Source of the DNA: Certhia americana
Taxonomy: Eukaryota; Chordata; Aves; Passeriformes; Certhiidae
Reading direction: 5' to 3'
Assembly: GCA_018697195.1 (NCBI GenBank)
Contig: CM031857.1
Location: forward strand, 68,784,195 to 68,848,194
DNA length: 64,000 nucleotides
Part shown: positions 22,650-36,150 of the stretch, piece by piece
Numbering within the stretch: position 1 is the first letter of the stretch
Layout of the letters: every line of letters begins with the position of its first letter
Notes under the pieces: model-generated
Databases searched by the model: none
Seen by the model: only the letters and a program-made list of their open reading frames with translations
What the model was told of the DNA's origin: nothing
Program-made: the position numbers and the translations under genes

Positions 22650-25600
22650 GATACACTGCTCCAGTGGACAGGTTAGGGAAGGGGTTTGTGTGCAGGACCT
22701 ATGATGGTCCACCATGTTAAATGACTACCTCTTTGACTGTATTTTGGACTGCTCCAACTACCTGTCTCCAAGACAAATTTCCTCAGGAGGGCCCAAAACC
22801 AATCAGTGTCAAATGGCTTTTGATTTATCAGCAGAGACACAGCTGTTACTTGTGCTATCATAACACTAGAATATTGTGTGCTGAATGGGCCTGAGGTACA
22901 AATAAAATACTGGGTTCCAAGGAAGAAGTTAAGAAGTGCTTTCAAAAATAAAGATGAGGAATAATGACCTTGTGGGAGAGGTCCAGTTTCAAACAAAGGC
23001 ATTTGGAGCTATTTGAGGTGCCCTGAAGTACTAAACATGTCCACTTGGTGCTGGGAAACACAGCCCAGGGTCCATGGGGAATTTGTTTCTGGCATGAAAG
23101 TGTGGGACCCACTGGGCTGTCCTGTGTTGATGACAACCACAACAGGGCTGTGCATTTAAACAAACCTATCATACACTCATTCATTAATTGCAGGTTTATG
23201 CATTTTCTTCAAGGAATTGATTTCAAAATCTGTTTTCTTCTTTGCTTCTTTTTCTAGGTACCTATTTAGGGAATTATGATATCCTTACTGAAAATGAGTA
23301 GCACTTTACATTATGAGTAGACATCTGTTTCAGTGTTGTTTTCCTCACTGATAACTTCTCTGATGAATGTGAAAAAGGTAAAATCAGTCAAAAAATGAAT
23401 GTATGAGAAAAGGAAACTGTTTCTAATAATCACTATTAATTTGAGTTCTTTTTATTTGGAAAGGAATTACTCCTTTATTTATTTTTCCCCTTTTCTTTAA
23501 AATAATTTGGAATCAGCTAAATCTTTCTCCAACTTGTTTTTTAAATTAGTCATTGCTTTGGGTTGGGTTCTCCAGCTTTATAATTTAGAGAAAAAAAAAT
23601 CTTCCTTGCATTACAAAACCACATTTCCTTTTAATTTAGTGGCTGCTTTCCAAAGCAGGAAGTTAAGAAAATAAAGCAACTCTATACCCAGAGTAAGATA
23701 AATAGTACTGTCCTAAGAGGCAATGCTATTTATACTCTCTTTGTATTTTTATTTCCTACTCTGCCCTCTTCCCCATTCCACTGACTGTAATTAAAATCAT
23801 AGCTTCTGAATTAATTTTACATTTCCTTTACAGTGCTAATGCTGTTCTATCCCCTGCAGAAATTATAATGGTGTGGTAGCTAGTGTAGGCAAGCTAGAAA
23901 GGACAACTGGCACTTTAATCTGTTCTATTTAAACCTTCTCTTTTTAGCTGGATCATTATGGTGAATAAGAGGTGCTGTCAGGAATGTTTTATCGTGAGTA
24001 GAGTCTTGATGCTACACATGTTCTAACAATTCCATTGCTATGCAAAACCACTCATCTTTCTGAATATGGGTCCTCTTCTAGGAAGAATTGGAAATGACCT
24101 GGGTTTCAGTAGGGAAGGAGTCACACAGAATTTGTGACTCCTTGTTCAGTCTGTACAGAGAAATACAAGCCTAGGGTGCTTGTTTTGTCTTCTGGAGCTC
24201 TTCAAAGACACATGTGCCTCTCCACTTAGAGAAAAGGTAAGCATGTTACATCATATAAGAGGACTGTGTTGCTCAGGGATGGGAATATTCACCAGGTACC
24301 CTAGAGCTGGATGCTTAAATTAGCCCCCCTAGACCTAGACATAGGTTGTTATGTAAAAGTGGTACTATCATTATAGCAGCAGAAGCTTAGTAAAGAAAAA
24401 CCTGGACATAGTTCTGGCTCACGGAGTCCAAATAGCTGGGGTTGGATAACGAACAAAGAGAGGAAATATTTCAGGGACACCTTTGTCCTCAAAGTCTGTG
24501 TCTACATGGCAAAAGGCACTTGTTCCAGCTGGTACAAAACAGCCATGTCACTGCAGCCAGGGCTGGTGAGGTGGTGGGCTGGTGGGAGTGATGCCCAAAT
24601 AGTGTCTGTCCAGGATGGCTCACAAGTCTGATGTTGCAGAGAGCGTGTTGTTTTATTGCAAAAGAAAGCCAGAGAGCTTATTAGTGCTTATGAATTATCT
24701 TACTTATGGTAATTGGGAGTGTATGGGGAATGCCAAGATTGTCTGGCAGAGCAAGAATTTTAATTTTTTCCCTAAATTATTTTATATTATTTTCTAAATT
24801 GATTCCCTGTATGAATAATAGGCTAGCCATGGTGGAGTCCTCCTGAGACATTTGTTGTTCACTGAATTTAACTGGATTTAACTGTAGGTGCACTTCTGGC
24901 ACCATAGTCCTTTAATGAATTTTATTATAAGGGCATTAAAAATGTGATACTGGGCAGGAATTTTGTGGGACTGAAACCCATTAATATAAAATGCACTGCT
25001 AAAAGACAGCGACAGAATTGTCCTGCTATATTAAATTCATATTTTTTGGGACTTAAGCATCACTATAAGCAAATGGCAAAAGCAAACTAAAACAATGCAG
25101 AGTTAATTAGCAAAGCTTTTTTAGGATGCATAATGTCCTTTCATAGAAATGAAACAAATGCCAGCCACAGTGAAGGCTGATTTCTATTTAGGATCCACAG
25201 GCAATATAGGGATACTGCACAGTCTGAGGCTGCCTTGTCATGGTCCTTCAAAGGTGAAATAGAGGTGGTAGAGTTAAATCACTCGAAATACCAGGGCTCC
25301 AGTAAGAAAAAGCACTGCCCAGTGCTGAGTGACATAAAGAAAAACTGATTTAAACCAGTGAAACATACCTTTCTCCATCCCTCCTCCAAAGGCAGTGAGT
25401 GGTTTGACTAAAGCTCAGTCATACCTAGAGCTTTTCCAAAGTGGAGATGTGTGTAAGTGGTGTCTGGCAGATGTGGAATAAGTCCAAGATAAATGCAGGA
25501 CCTGCTGGATGGGCTGCACGTGCAGCTCTGGGGGCAGTGCTTGAGCTGCCTGTCAGCTGCCGCTCCATGGAAAAGTCAGGGGAAGGTGGGTGGCCAGACA

Positions 25601-28600
25601 GGACACCTCAGAGGAGACTCGACTGACTTGTCATAAGGCTGGCAACTCCAGGTAAAAAGCTTTTGACCTGTGCCAGGGCTACCAGACATCCAGAAGTCAC
25701 AAGTAAAACTATAAATGTATCAAAATACACCAGAAGGGAGCCTCTCAGCAGGAAGAAGGAGGGGCAGTGGGGGCGCATGTCCAGAAAGATTTGGAAAAGC
25801 CTGCTATGTGCTAGATTGCTTGCATGAAATAGATCTCATCTCTTGGTGTTTTGAGGCTAGAGCATTCTTTTTCAAGTATTGTTAGGGTTTGGGTTTTTTT
25901 GAGCGCCTACATGTTAAAATGTGAGCAAAGTAACTGTTTGCTTTTTAATGATGTGCTCTAGAATGGAGCAGTGATTCCTAATTGCAAAATGGGTAGTACT
26001 CAGCCTGGCTTTCTGATTGGCTTCAGGGAGCTTGAATGCATGGCCTTATTTCACTGCAAAGCCCTGGCAGACTTTGCACATTAAAATTCTAAACTGTCTA
26101 AGTAGGTGTGAAACTAATTTTATGTTTATTTTTTAAAAACCACCTATGATCATTTAGGGCCATCCACTTCACTTTGGGAGGCCCTTACCTAGCTGCAGGT
26201 GGGCCCTAGGAGACAATAAAGCCCACCTCAGAGAGGATAATTTCTTGAATATCATAACGTGAATATTTATAGCTTCTGGAATCGTTGTAGCTACTTATCC
26301 ATGTTTCCAGCCACAACTTTTCTTAATAAGAAGGGCTTTGAAAAACCTGCTAAATCTGGACATAAAAGGAAACAGAAATTTTCCTAGTGCAGTGGAATTT
26401 TTTAAAAGTCACATAATAACTTTATTGATGAAACAAGGAAGAAAGCACTTTTCCACCAGACTTTGCAGGGCTTATTTACAAAACACAAGATTTTTTCATT
26501 AATGTGTAAGCACAGCAAAGTCATGGCGAGGTTTCCTCCAGAGTGAGGGTGCTTATGTGGCGAGTCATTTCATCAGTGAGTTATCTTATTTGTTTGCTTG
26601 TGGTGTTTTAATATGTTTATGAGAGATGAACCTTGAGGGGATAAAAAGGCTTTCGAAGAGAGATGAAAGAACTCAAAGACATTTTTGAGTTTTGAAGTTT
26701 TATTTTACATGTGAAAATGTGTGCTATGTCCTATTTACACTATTGCAAAAATGTCTGCTAATCACATTTTGCACCAATAATTCCTATGATCACTGACTCT
26801 CCATCTAAGCTCATTCAGTCACTGACAGAAACAAGCTTCAAAATTGGTCAGCAAAATCCAATGAAGGCTGAAATCACACTGACTGACTAGTGTTCACCCT
26901 CAAATTAAGACAGATAATTTTGGGTATCTAATTAAAAGGTTCTGCATGTAAACTAGAGGACTAAGCTTCTTTTCCTGTCAGTGGGGAAACGAAGAGCTGG
27001 AACAGGATTCCATTACCTGAGAGTAGGTATCCATTGTCACATGGGATGCCCAAGTGTCTTTCATCAGGTTCCTTCTGACGCCTAAAAGAGGTTCAGGTGT
27101 AGAATATTAATTGCAAGCATGTAGTTAGGTCAACGTGCAAGCATAAACACACACATACACATGGCACATCTTACTGGCACACATTGAAGGAGGTGTTGCT
27201 GTTAAGTAATTTAACTTTCAGTATTTCTTTTTTTGCATTTCTCAGAGTCCAAAGTTCTGAATGTGAAGGTACAGTTGGGATGTAGGTGTTAAGCAGTTGC
27301 ATTTCCTGTCCACTTGAGTGACACTAGAGCTACAGGTAAGACTGCAGATAGAAGGGACTGTCACTAACTAAACTTTCAGAAACAGAATCAGATTTTCAGT
27401 GGTCCTGCAGACAATGCCTTCTCTGTCCTCTGCAGGGATGGTAGGCTGAAATAAGCTTTTGCAAATGTGCCCCTACAGTAGTAAGGTGCAAAAAGATACC
27501 ACCACTACCAAATGGGGTAAGTAGCTGCTAAATGAGATTTCAAACTCAGCGCTGGCAGGGTATAAATTATTTGGGGAAGCTGTAATGCCTTACTGCAAAT
27601 GATGGGAGTTAGGAAGCATTGCAGTTATGTGAAAGTGTTATTACTATGTATGCTTAATTAGCTTTTATGTATGTTTATGTTTATATGACTATGCATGCTT
27701 GTGTTACTACTGCATTTATAATTGTAGAGATAAAAAAGCTAAAGTATTGCTTTTCTACTATATATAGTCTCTCTAAATCAGGACTACTCACTGTAAATGC
27801 CTTAAACCAGTTAGGGGCAATGTCATTCTATGTCTTGTGAATAAATAATTGTGCTGGAGATGATCTGTTCAACCGTTTTTACCAGAAGATATTAAAACCA
27901 CAAGAAACTGTTCTTTCCAACCATGAAGACTTCCCTCCTTTAAGACAAATCTTGTAAATAATTGACTGTGAGTCACAATCCACTGCCTTGTATCCAGAAG
28001 GAAGAGGCTTTGGTTCTTTAATTAAGGAGTCCAAGTCCTTTTATTTTTTTTCTGCAGTGTTGGAAAAATAAAATAAAAAGACTGATTGACAACAAGCTGA
28101 ACACCAGATGTTTTATGAATATATAGCTTCCCCAGCTGACACCCTTGTGCATGTAAGAGAAAAAGAAAAAACAAAGGACTGTTTATAATTGTCAGAATAT
28201 TAAAACCTTTGCTTATTCAATGTTCTTTCTTTGCTGGCCTGTTCATCCAGCCAAAAAATTCATTTATGACATAGACCATTCATTGCTTGAGTTTTGCTTT
28301 CCAAACTTGGTAGAAGTATTTCATGGCCATAGTCAGATGTCTTTCTTTATGTAAATTTTGATAATTTGGAGGCTATCTTTAAACCAGTTCCTGAAACCAC
28401 AGGCTGCAATAACTCACTTGGTTTCATGCGCTCTGCTCAGTCCCATCAAGACAAATTGCCGGGTTCAGTGTCCTTTGCCAAAAGAGAGGAACATTCCCTT
28501 CTCCTGTTACATAACACTGACACACTTGAGAGGGAGAGACTGGAACCAAGGCCTGCTGACTAGCAGGTATTCTGCAGCTTTGGGGCTTTCTGCCACTCTT

Positions 28601-30835
28601 TAGAGTATCTTTTGTGGAAATCTAAATGCTGTTCTACTGAAAATTTGTGAATGTAGCACTTACTAGTGCATCAGCCTTTTCCTAAAAGACAGGCTGTGGA
28701 CCAAAGCTTTCCTGCTGTACCCTTACAAAAGCTTCTGTTTGCTTTTAAAGGATTTTTTGTTACAGCAATGCAAGAGCTGGTCCAAGAACACCTAAAAAAA
28801 TAGTTCATCATACCATTTTATGGTTTCTATAAAAACCTATGGTTATTTTTCCAGAGTTGTCAAAAAGAAAAATCCTGCTTGGATTCATTGCTATCTTTAA
28901 CTCCTTGGATGACAAGGTACCTGAAACTGATTTTTTAATGGCATTACTGCTTTCAAGATTTTATTGTTTCACATCATTTGATAGAGTTCCAAAACACATT
29001 TCAGACTTCACATGTTGGTTTGAGCCTGTTGCAACCACACTTTAAAGACACAGAATAAAACTAGGTAACAAACATTAGCCTCCCTTCACAGGGTTACTGT
29101 TAGCTTGAGTTTGGATCTTCAACTGCCTGAATCTATGCTTTGCATGTGCTAGACTTTGATGTAACTGAAATGAGAAGTGCCATGACTGCTTTGTTTAAAC
29201 TGTGAAATAACTAAAAAAGTATCACATAAAATCCCTTGCTTTTCTGTTTGAACTGTTCTTCAGCAGTTTTTACAATCTGTATATTTAAAATGAGATAACT
29301 ACGTTAATATTTTCCCTAACTTAAATATATACACATATGTGCATGAGTTTAGTTTAGTTTCTCAGGGGAATGAGGCTTAGGCTATCACATGGTGAAGGGC
29401 ATGTCCATATGTCTTGCTCATTCCTCCTCTGTAATAATTTTTGAACTGGTTGCTATGTGACAACCAAAACTAACAAGCCAGAGGACCCAGGACCCCAAAC
29501 TTACCCCAAACTTCCTACACATTTTGCAGCAAGTGATGACTGTAAAGGCAAAAGAGACGCAAATAAGGGCTACTAGCAAAAGAAAGCCATTCTAATCTAT
29601 CTCTGTAATGTTTGAAGGGATTGCAAGTGACCAGTTTGCGCACACTGCTGGCTGCAGGACGGCACATGCTGCTGTTTTGCTGACCAGAGAGCTGGGGCTC
29701 TCAGGGGATTGTGGAGGGATGTGTGGAGTGGAAATACATGAGGAAAAACATCCAGTTCATCTCACTGCTCATTGAACAATGTATCTGCATATCTGTACGT
29801 ATATAGTGTGATTAAAAAACAGATGAATTATTATACTTAGCACTGAGGGCAGTGAGAAGTGATGTGTCTTGTTATCAACAGCCAGCTAAGGTTCCTGAGG
29901 TTTTGTTAGGCAGTATTTAACCAAAGATGGAGAAAAAAAGGGAAAATAGAGGATTCAAATCTCAAGCTAGTTATTTCTGGCACTCAAATATATTTTGTTA
30001 GTTTACTAGACTTCCCTGACCAGACTGTAATTTTTCAATCTAATGGATCAGCTGGTGTTTTTCTGGTGCAGATACAAGGACAATACTCTTTCAGCATATT
30101 TAATCTCTATAAGACCGTCAAATAGACTCCAAAATTTCTCTTCAATCTATAAATAGATATGCCTGATACTAAATGTCTATCACTTTTCCACTAAAAATAG
30201 AAGTGAAGTCTTTAAGAAGAAGAATAGAAGTCTTTTACAAGTAAAATTTTATAATTCCTGATATTGAATTTCCAAAAGAGGAATCAGATGATGCTGTAGT
30301 CTAAAGAAAATGCAGTGTATATTTAGCTCTTTAGAACAGTTTTGATTTCTTGATGAAATTTTATTTACATTCAAGTAAAGGCTGCTGGAATACTACCAAA
30401 ACTAAAATTAGCACATGAATTTTAGTGAAAGGCTTGTGAGAATCCAGATTACCCCTAGTAATATCTGAAAATTAATCTCCTCTGTTTTTTCTTCTGTATT
30501 TTCCCACCTAGCATGAGGTTATGGATTGAAGAAAAAGACACCCTGTGAACTAATATGTGGATTCATTTTAAGCGTCTGATAGCAGTGCACATAGTCTTTC
30601 TATAAAGCTCTGTACTATACAAATCTGTAGATAGTTATAGTGCTCTGTGACATTGTCACTGAAAATGAGATTCAAAGATTTCAGCAGCTGACGTATGCTA
30701 GGTGGTTAGCACAGGCCCAATTCTTCACTATCTCCTCTGACAGATGTTGCCATCTCCTCTGTTCCAGTTGAAACATTCACTTAACTATGCTCCAAGCCAC
30801 ATTTTTGCAAGGATCTTGCTTTAAATATATATATT
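22650..30835. other. Long AT-rich noncoding stretch, no gene seen
   Basis: Over 8 kb without a convincing exon. Frames reach 109 codons (22673-23002, minus) but lack domains and splice context. The 25440-25800 segment is GC-elevated (GGGCTGCACGTGCAGCTC, GGGGCGCATG) and unidentified. The 26500-26600 patch (GTCATGGCGAGG, TTATGTGGCGAGTC) keeps CpGs and repeats GGCGAG. A 12-bp palindrome ACTATATATAGT lies at 27757-27768. No LINE, LTR or RNA gene was recognised. Confidence 0.65.
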
Positions 30836-30841
30836 TACACA

Positions 30842-30879
<38 letters not shown>

Positions 30880-30898
30880 CACACGCACACACACACAC
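30836..30898. repeat. (CA)n microsatellite
   Basis: About 30 AC units with two CG substitutions and one AT interruption, preceded by a short (TA)n run. The CG changes within the run preserve purine-pyrimidine alternation. Confidence 0.95.
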
Positions 30899-33800
30899 TT
30901 TTATAAATAAGACTTTTGGTGCTGGGGACAGAGATAAGAAAATGCCTAAGACATTGAGCAGTTCCCTATGGGCTCTCTCAGAGTCCTCTGGTTTCAGTGG
31001 GGGCTGCTCATGAAATTGTTTCTAAAATGCCCACAAAATCTTTACAGGAATTCTCTCTTTTCCCAAAATCCTGAAACATATTCAGGTATCAAGCACTCAG
31101 TACTTAAAGGAGTATGATCCTCATGTTCCTTTGTGCAAAGGGTCTTAGAGCTCTGCCACACTTTGTGGGAGTTAAGGTACTGCTGCAATGGATCCTTCGT
31201 GACTCCAGGGAGCAGGTGCCCTAAACGTATATTACAGCCCTGCATTTTCAGCTTGCCTGCTTTCAGTCTCACATCAGAAAATCTCCTTTACAAAGAGCTA
31301 CATTTCCATATTTTATACCTGATTTCATTTGAGCTTACATTGAAATATACTAATATTCCTAAAGATTTTTTTTTGGTGTATGTCAAATGCTGCTCTCAGT
31401 AAATACATATGGATTTCAAGAAACTGTTTATGGTAAGTAACATCTCAAAAACTGGAGCTGAATTGATTACAATCAAAAAATATTCTATGCAACATTTCAG
31501 CTTGTTGTAACTAGACTGAGGAGTGGAAAATGTAACCTTGAATAGTTGAAATCTTTTTTTCTAAGAGAAGAATGGAAAATACATGAAATATTGGGCAGTT
31601 TGGCAGTTAAAACAGGAGACAGAAAGAGGAATTGTAATATGATAAATATACAAGGGGAAGAGATAATTCTTACTTTTTTCCACACACAGGAACACTTAGA
31701 TGCAACTTCCTTTTAAAAATCCACCTATGTCAAATGCATGAGGAACCTGATAATGACATTAATACTAACAAAAGAGGACGTTTGATATCCTAAACTATGC
31801 ACACTGTAATATCAGGTTTATTTTACACAAAACAGATCGTATCAGTCAAAGATAATCCCTTCCAAAGAACAGAGACAGTGTATCTCATTCAAATTCAACT
31901 CTGCTATTTATAGCTGACTTCAGTATAAACTTTCTCCTTCAGAGATGAAATTATTCTTTGAGGTGTAATGGTCAAAAACACCTTTCAAAGTGGATCATTT
32001 TCACTAAGGTGAGTTTCCCTTCCATTAAAGTGCCTTTCACCATTTTCAATTTCTAAGATGGTAGGGTAACGAGAAAATTATTTTGATTTCATTCTTTAAA
32101 GGAAAGAGAACAACCTTTTTGGGCATTGGTCCTACAATGTTCTGGTTTTGAGACCCACACAGTGCAAAGCAGACACATCCTCTTCTATTCAGAAGCACAG
32201 CCCATGGAGGTACTCACCTTTTGTGCACCAACCCAGAGAAGAAGGCAATGGGGAGACCTGTATGCAGTTGCTTGAGCCATGTCTGAATGGAGGAAACTAC
32301 TATCACCCCCATGGAAACTGGGTGAAAATCAGTCAGAATGGAAGAAATTCCATAGATCAGAGGGAGAATAGTTTACTCCCATTTATATACAAGTGTTAGT
32401 GTTAAATATATTAGCTGGTGGTAAAGGAGACACACCATGTCTCCTTCCAATCATTTTTGCATCTAGCTCATCAGATCTAGGCTCTGGATTAGGGCTTTCC
32501 ACTAGGGAATTAAATTCCAATAACTAAATTCTAGGAACCTTGAGAGAGGTCCTACTTTACTGTCCTATTGAAATCTGCACTTAATATGAATTGGGGGAAG
32601 AAAAAGACTACAGGCTTATGGAGCAGAGAGTTGAGAGAGTTGCATTGTTTGACTGCAGACCTGGTAGCTCCTATTTGTCATGCAAAGCAGAATAGCTTTC
32701 CACAGAAAACCCCATGTGTTTCCTAGGCTGGTTATGCTTTCTGCTAAGTCAAAGGGCACAGTTTAAGCTCACACACTAAATGAGGGAAAGGGAAGATTTG
32801 AGTGTTAGCTTTATATGTTGAATAATATTATCTGAATATGTAAAGTGTACTCCTCCTCTGATCTGTGAATTGTTCCAAATCTCTTCATAAATGAAGCCTC
32901 TCTTTACCCTTTTCTTTCAGAAAGACTTAGATGAGACAATTTGTTATTTTTTAAATTTGTTAACTATTTTTTTTCTCCAATCCAAATTTGCCAAATCTGA
33001 TTCACATTGAAGAATCACTTTCAGTTGAGACAGTCTTTTTTTTTTTTCCCCAAAAAATCATTATTTACTGAAAATAATTCACTTGATCCCCCTATGGCAC
33101 AGCATTCCTGGCTATATTATAAGAGAGCAAAGTATTCTTCTCAGTGCTTCACCCCCTTTTTTGTGCATTTTCTGGGGTAAACTTAGCAGATTCATTCCAT
33201 GTTAGCAAAATGATCAGAGGGCCAAATATAGCAGAATAATAACTATCCATCAGCCTAAGTCCCTGCAGTGGGAGGCATGAGCAAGCTGGTTATGTTCTAA
33301 CCCTGCAGGGCAAAAGTGTGAAGGAAGAAATTCATCCAGGCTGCAGCATGAGCTGCTGCATTCAGGCAGGAATAAGAGAGGAATCTCTGGCTGCTAACAG
33401 TAATCCTCCCAGATCTAGAGTTTGTTGATGGCATTGCCAATCATTCTGACTCTTTTAGTGTACTGCTTTTACATATGTTTTTATTTATCTATGTGCCTAT
33501 TATTATTAATTTATTTATTTCCTAGAGGATTATTTGTTTCATGTAGGAGCTAAACAATTAAAAAATGTTTTTGAGGATAAGGATTTTCCTGTCAAAGCAT
33601 TACAATGTCCAACCCTATAAAAGTGTTTGCTCCAATGTTACTGTATCATTCACTTGATATTTACCAAATGTCAAAACAGAATAATCATTTTGAAGCAGTT
33701 TATTCAAAGATGGGAGATATGGGAGATTTCACATCCCATCAGAATGAATGAGTGAGAAAAATAGTGTAACAAGTCTTTTTGTAGATGTTTTTCCTTCCTG

Positions 33801-34499
33801 CATTTTAGAGCAATGCAGGAACCATGAAGGTTCCCAGAATTTTGCTTAAAACAAAACAAAGGTCCCTGTTTCTTTTCAGCTTGAAACCACCTGATCCTCA
33901 TCTAAACCTGGAGGGCTGACATTCTCTTTGTTCTCTCCTTCAATCAATCAAGTGTACGTGCACAGCTTTTTCAAATGTGCTTGCTGCTTTCTTCTGACAC
34001 CAGAAGGATGTTCCAAGCTGGTGGTCACTGAATTCCTTTGCTTAAATCAAAACATTCTGTGGAAATCTAAATTTAACCATCTTTTCTTTCCCAAAGACTG
34101 ATAATAAGCAGACTCATAAACTAAAGGGGTACAGTATCTTTACAGTACAGTGTAAAGGCAGAACCGCATCATATATTTAGGCTAGCTGATAGAGGCCAAA
34201 TTCTTTGGGATCATATTGAATTCAATGAGAACCACCTGCACACAGAATTTGACCCCAAAATGAAAGCCTGGTCACAGACTTGATTTTTACTGCTTGACAT
34301 AGAAGTGAGGTAGGATTTTTTTTTCCCCAGTGTTTTTGAGTAGCTATCATAATAATAATAAAGATAGGATATTTCTTCATCGAATAGGTAAGAAAATAAT
34401 TAGAAATATGCATTGGAGCCATTATGTTTGAGATAGTATGACTATGTGGTGCCAGATAACTCAAAAATTCAGGTGAGCAGGAGTTTACAAGTGGGTTGA
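30899..34499. other. AT-rich noncoding stretch, no gene seen
   Basis: Short frames only, the longest being 89 codons at 31133-31402. Poly(T) runs of about 12 lie near 33037. No interspersed repeat was recognised before the CR1 copy that follows. A complex 32140-32400 segment carries an 83-codon frame without resemblance to any family. Confidence 0.65.
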
Positions 34500-36150
34500 G
34501 TTTTATGAACTAGTGGAGTTGCCCGGGCTGCTTCAATTTGAGCAGTACTGTAAACCTACCACACAGTGTAGTAAACTCCCTGTACTGGAACACAGGGACA
34601 GGAAACATAATGAAGTTCCCATAAATCCAAGGGGAAATGCTCAGTGACTTGCTACACCACTTAGATACACACAAGTCTATGGGGCTGGGTGGGATCCACC
34701 AAAGAATGCTGCAGGAGCTGGCAGAAGTGCTCACTGGGTCTCTTTCCATCATCATTTACTAGCAGTTCTGCTTACCTGGGGAGGTTCCACTTGACAGAAA
34801 GTCAGTGAATGTGCCACCTAATTACAAGGCCAGAAGGAGAACTCACAGGGAACTAAAGCCCTGTGAGCCTCACGTCAGTGCTGGGGAAGGTCATGGAACA
34901 GGTCATATTGAGTACGATTACATGGCACATACAGGACAACCAGGCGACCAGGGCTGCCAGCATGGGTTTATGAAAAGTAGGTCCTGCTTGACCAACCTGA
35001 TTTCCTTCTATGACCAGGTTGTCTTAGTGGATGAGGGAAAGGCTGTGGGTGTTGTCTACCTGGCCTTTAGTAAAGCCCTTGACTCCTTTTTCCACAGAAT
35101 TTTCACATGGAAATTGGCTGCTCATGGCTTGAATGGGTACTCTCTTCACTGGGTTGGATTGGTTGGATGTCTGGACACAGAGAGTGATGGTGAATGGGGC
35201 TACATCCAGCTGGCAGCTGGTCACTAGTGGAGTTCTCTAAGAATCAGGACTAGGGCCAGTTCTGTTTAATAACTTTGTCAGTGATCTGGATGAGGGATAA
35301 GTCAATTAATAAATGACACAAATTTGTGTGGGAGTGTTGATCTGTGGAGGGTAGGAAGGCTCTGCAGAGGAATTTGGGCAGACTGGATCAATGTGTTGAG
35401 GCCAATTGTATGGGGTTCAACAAGGCAAAGTGCCAGGTCCTGCACTTTGGTCAAAACAAGTCGCTGCATCACTACAGGCTGAGGGATGAGTGGCAGGAAA
35501 GTGGCTCAGTGGGAAACAATCTGGGGGTGCTGCTTGACAGCAGCTGAACATGAGCCAGCATATGCCAAGGTGGCCAAGAAGGCACATGGCATCCTGGCCT
35601 GTATCAGCAAGAGTCTGTCCAGCAGGACCAGGGCAGTGAATTTCCCTCTATTGATGCAGCCACGCCTTGAATCCTGTGTTTAGTTTGGAGCCCCTCACTA
35701 AAAATAAGGCACTGAAGTGCTTGAGCAGGTCCAGAGAAGGGAAACCTCTGGAACACAAGTCTTATGAGGATCAGTTGAGGGAGCTGGGATTGTTTAGCCT
35801 GGAGAAAAAGAGGGTCAGGGGAGACCTTATCACTCTCTACAACTCCCTGAAAGGAGGGTGTAACCAGGTGGAGGTTGGTCTCTTCTCCTAGAGTACAAAA
35901 AGTAGAATGAGAGGAAATGACCTCAAGTTGGACTACGGGAGTTTTAGATTGTTTAGTAGGAAAAATTTATTCACTGAATGGGTTGTCAAGCATTGGAACA
36001 GTAGTCAGCATCCCTGGAGGTATTTAAAAGGTCTGTGGATGTGGCACTTAGAGGCATGGCTTACTGGTGAACATGGCAGTTCTAGGTTAGTTGTTGGACT
36101 AGATGATCTTGGAGGTCTTTTATGACCTAAATGATTCTATCATTCTATCT
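34500..36150 (+). mobile_element. CR1 LINE, plus strand, 1.65 kb, 5'-truncated
   Basis: A CR1 copy covering the reverse-transcriptase half of ORF2 and the 3' UTR. The 5' limit is approximate; recognisable text starts by about 34640 (CTATGGGGCTGGGTGGGATCC). Landmarks follow the family order: CAGGGAACTAAAGCCCTGTGAGC, TGCCAGCATGGGTTTATGAAAAG, CTACCTGGCCTTTAGTAAAGCC, GCCAGGTCCTGCACTTTGG, GCCTGGAGAAAAAGAGGG and CATTGGAACAG. It ends in GATGATCTTGGAGGTCTTTTATGACC followed by ATTCTATC-type octamers. This is the longest transposon in the window and its 3' type differs in detail from the 6.3 kb tail. Subfamily not assigned. Confidence 0.93.
34680..36125 (+). pseudogene. Broken CR1 ORF2 reverse-transcriptase remnant
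   Basis: Translations that must jump frame several times give typical non-LTR reverse-transcriptase pieces: SCLTNLISFYDQV, then VVYLAFSKALD where functional copies have the catalytic DFSKAFD-type motif (the first Asp is Ala here), then LGPVLFN. The segment that should encode the second catalytic (A/F)DD box is shortened around 35295-35330. Downstream pieces ([36 protein letters not shown]) lie in other frames. Stops and frameshifts make it inactive. No endonuclease domain is present because the copy is 5'-truncated. Confidence 0.88.

Noticed and set aside
34510..34755. Minus-strand frame of 81 codons next to the CR1 reverse-transcriptase remnant
   Set aside because: Antisense reading of CR1 sequence.
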